Source: Amycolatopsis echigonensis (GTDB taxonomy: Bacteria; Actinomycetota; Actinomycetes; Mycobacteriales; Pseudonocardiaceae). From it: a DNA stretch of 64,000 bases. The position numbers and the translations under genes are program-made. The DNA lies in contig NZ_JACJHR010000023.1 in assembly GCF_014174495.1 (NCBI RefSeq), positions 1 to 64,000 of the forward strand. Reading direction: 5' to 3'. The notes under the pieces were generated by a model, which was not told the DNA's origin, made no database searches, and saw only the letters and a program-made list of their open reading frames with translations. This document shows positions 62,725-64,000 of this stretch, piece after piece (the stretch's first letter is position 1; the number at the start of each line of letters is the position of its first letter).

Positions 62725-63894
62725 GTGGACGAAGAAGCGCTGACGGCCCTCGCGTTCGGTTCGGACGCCGGGTCGTCGGATCCGATACCTCGCGACGGCT
62801 CGCCAAGGCAACGCCTCCTGGCGGCGATCGTGCTGGGCGCGCGAGGCCGGTACGCGGCGGCCGCGGACTTGCTCGACCCGCTTCGGCGCGGCCGGGATCC
62901 GCTGACGGCCTCGCTGGCGGCGAGCACACTCGCGTCGCATCGGCGGCAGCTGGGCGCACACGTCTTGGCGCGAAAGCTGGACGGGGAGGCGCTGCTGGCG
63001 GTCGGACTGCGCGGGGCGGGGGAGCATCGGACTGGGGTGGCGGGTGACGGCTCTGGACTGACTGTCGGCGGCTGGGCTGCGGTTGGCTCGGGCTCGCTTG
63101 GCGTCAACCCGGGCCGAGCTGGGGCCGGGGCAGTATCGGCTGCTGGGGGTGCGGGCTCGGGTAGGGCTGCCGCTGGCTTGGGTCGAGCTGGGGCCGGTGC
63201 GGGTTCGGCTGCCGCAGGCGCAGGCTCGGATGGGACCGCCGCCGACTCGGGCCGAACTGGCTCCAGAACAGACTCACCTCGTCTAAAGACCACCGCGAGC
63301 CCCGGCGGGCCCCGTTCGGCCGCCAACCCAGGCAGTCTCGGCGTACCAGCCGAAGACCCCCACGGCCTCGACCTCCCAGGCGCCCGAGCCGACGCCCTCC
63401 TCGGCCTGGCCGCCGACAACCTCGCCCTCGGCCGTATCTCCGCCGCCCGCCGTTTGGCCGTCCGGGCCGCTCAAGCCGACCGGCGTTGGCGGGCGACCGT
63501 TCGCGGCGGCTGGGTCGGAGCCGAGATCGAACTCGCCGACGGCCAGCCCGAAGCGGCCGTCGCCCCGGCCCGACTCGCCTACGAGACCGCCGTCGCCCGG
63601 AACGCTCGGCGACACATCGTGAAGTCCGGCATCGTCCTCGGCGTCGCCCTGCTCGCCGCCGGACAGGAGGGCGCGCGGGAACTCGTCGTCGCAGCCGCCG
63701 TCGACGCCGAGAAATACGAACTCGATTCACTTAATTGGGTGGCGGCCCGCGTCGCCGCCGATCTGGACCACGACCGGGCCGAGGAGTATCGATTCAGGAG
63801 TCGCCAGGTGTTGCACGCAGTGTTACGGCACGCGGATCCTTGCGTGATGCGCATCGCACACGAATCGCCATGGGTGCCTGTCGGACCCGGGTAG
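62725..63894 (+). CDS. Conserved helical-repeat protein of the sigD region (389 aa)
   Basis: GTG 62725 begins MDEEALTALAFGSDA. Both ends are TPR-like helices (LLAAIVLGARGRYAAAADLL, ADALLGLAADNLALGRISAARRLAVRAAQADRRW, LVVAAAVDAEKYELDSLNWVAARVAADL). They are split by about 95 residues of Gly/Ala/Ser (about 100-195), encoded by imperfect repeats at 63000-63290. In mycobacteria a protein of unknown role (Rv3415c) is placed between whiB3 and sigD. It begins nine bases after the MerR gene. No motif gives a function. Confidence 0.7.
   Translation: MDEEALTALAFGSDAGSSDPIPRDGSPRQRLLAAIVLGARGRYAAAADLLDPLRRGRDPLTASLAASTLASHRRQLGAHVLARKLDGEALLAVGLRGAGEHRTGVAGDGSGLTVGGWAAVGSGSLGVNPGRAGAGAVSAAGGAGSGRAAAGLGRAGAGAGSAAAGAGSDGTAADSGRTGSRTDSPRLKTTASPGGPRSAANPGSLGVPAEDPHGLDLPGARADALLGLAADNLALGRISAARRLAVRAAQADRRWRATVRGGWVGAEIELADGQPEAAVAPARLAYETAVARNARRHIVKSGIVLGVALLAAGQEGARELVVAAAVDAEKYELDSLNWVAARVAADLDHDRAEEYRFRSRQVLHAVLRHADPCVMRIAHESPWVPVGPG
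63010..63280 (+). repeat. Imperfect Gly/Ala-rich codon repeats within the helical protein gene
   Basis: Units such as CGAGCTGGGGCCGG and TCGGCTGC recur irregularly through about 270 bases and encode GRAGAGA-like segments. The protein folds on both sides look normal, so this is an expanded linker. Confidence 0.6.
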
Positions 63895-64000
63895 GCCTGC
63901 GGGAACGAGCGTTCCGGCATCCGGGCTAAGAAACTTCAAAAAAAGCCACCGGATCGTGTCAAGGTTCGGGCTAAAGCGTCCGATAGGGGAAGTGGAATGT
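63895..64000 (+). other. Window end, no supported gene
   Basis: After the stop at 63894 the 106 remaining bases include an A-run and, at the very end, GGGGAAG before an ATG at 63997. In relatives a sigma factor gene (sigD) follows here, but too little sequence is present to call it. Confidence 0.3.

Noticed and set aside
63997..64000. Start of a sigma factor gene at the window end
   Set aside because: Only an ATG with GGGGAAG upstream is visible. Synteny suggests it, but no coding sequence can be read.

Overview
The window is 64 kb of very high-GC DNA with dense operons, frequent GTG starts and stop/start overlaps, WhiB and type VII secretion (T7SS/ESX) genes, and an actinobacterial gene order. 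It matches, as I remember it, the Mycobacterium tuberculosis region from truA (Rv3455c) through ESX-4, rplM-rpsI, glmM, glmS, alr-tsaE, tsaB-rimI-tsaD, groES-groEL1 and whiB3 towards sigD. The MsiK-like ATPase, MatB, exosortase and protein style point to Pseudonocardiales, probably an Amycolatopsis-like organism. The species cannot be fixed from sequence reading alone.

Layout. 1-835 is the 3' part of truA. 865-1500 is a decayed RHH/Doc toxin-antitoxin module. 1514-18214 is a complete ESX-4 type locus (eccE, eccB, mycP, eccD, eccC, an Hsp70-like T7SS protein, two WXG100 proteins, EspC-like and WXG-like accessory genes). 18300-19980 holds two envelope proteins (DUF4333 and a lipoprotein). 20178-22670 is rplM-rpsI and glmM. 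22750-25991 is a three-gene T7SS-type cassette ending in an 817-aa multidomain protein. 25992-30339 is a hydrolase, glmS and nnrD. 30390-33741 is a DeoR regulator, a xylulokinase-type sugar kinase and an orphan MsiK-type sugar-import ATPase. 33771-36429 is alr, an alpha/beta hydrolase and tsaE.

36430-48698 splits tsaE from tsaB, which are adjacent in mycobacteria. It begins with a 3.2-kb block (DUF2207 protein plus neutral zinc metallopeptidase) bounded by an 88-bp direct repeat of the tsaE 3' end. Then come an MHS-type transporter, a carboxyltransferase/MatB pair, and a five-gene minus-strand T7SS operon (helical protein, two DUF3558 lipoproteins, PPE-like substrate, EspG-like chaperone) with a decayed third DUF3558 copy upstream. 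48699-50889 is tsaB-rimI-tsaD, followed by wecB. 52103-55335 is a surface-anchoring locus: an LAATG-tail microprotein, a probable choice-of-anchor P surface protein, an exosortase-family protein with its C/R/H residues, and a GT2 glycosyltransferase. Then a secreted amidase, groES-groEL with a CIRCE operator, an SDR/TetR divergon, a WhiB3-like factor, a MerR/CarH-like regulator with lost cobalamin motifs, and a conserved helical protein that in relatives lies near sigD.

Together the genes serve translation (L13, S9, TruA, the t6A enzymes), wall precursor supply (GlmS, GlmM, Alr, WecB), wall remodelling, protein export through ESX, and surface anchoring. Most unusual are the tsaE-tail duplication, the exosortase locus, the EspG/PPE operon, and a 29-aa translationally coupled ORF inside the ESX locus. 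I saw no rRNA, tRNA, insertion sequence, integrase or CRISPR array.
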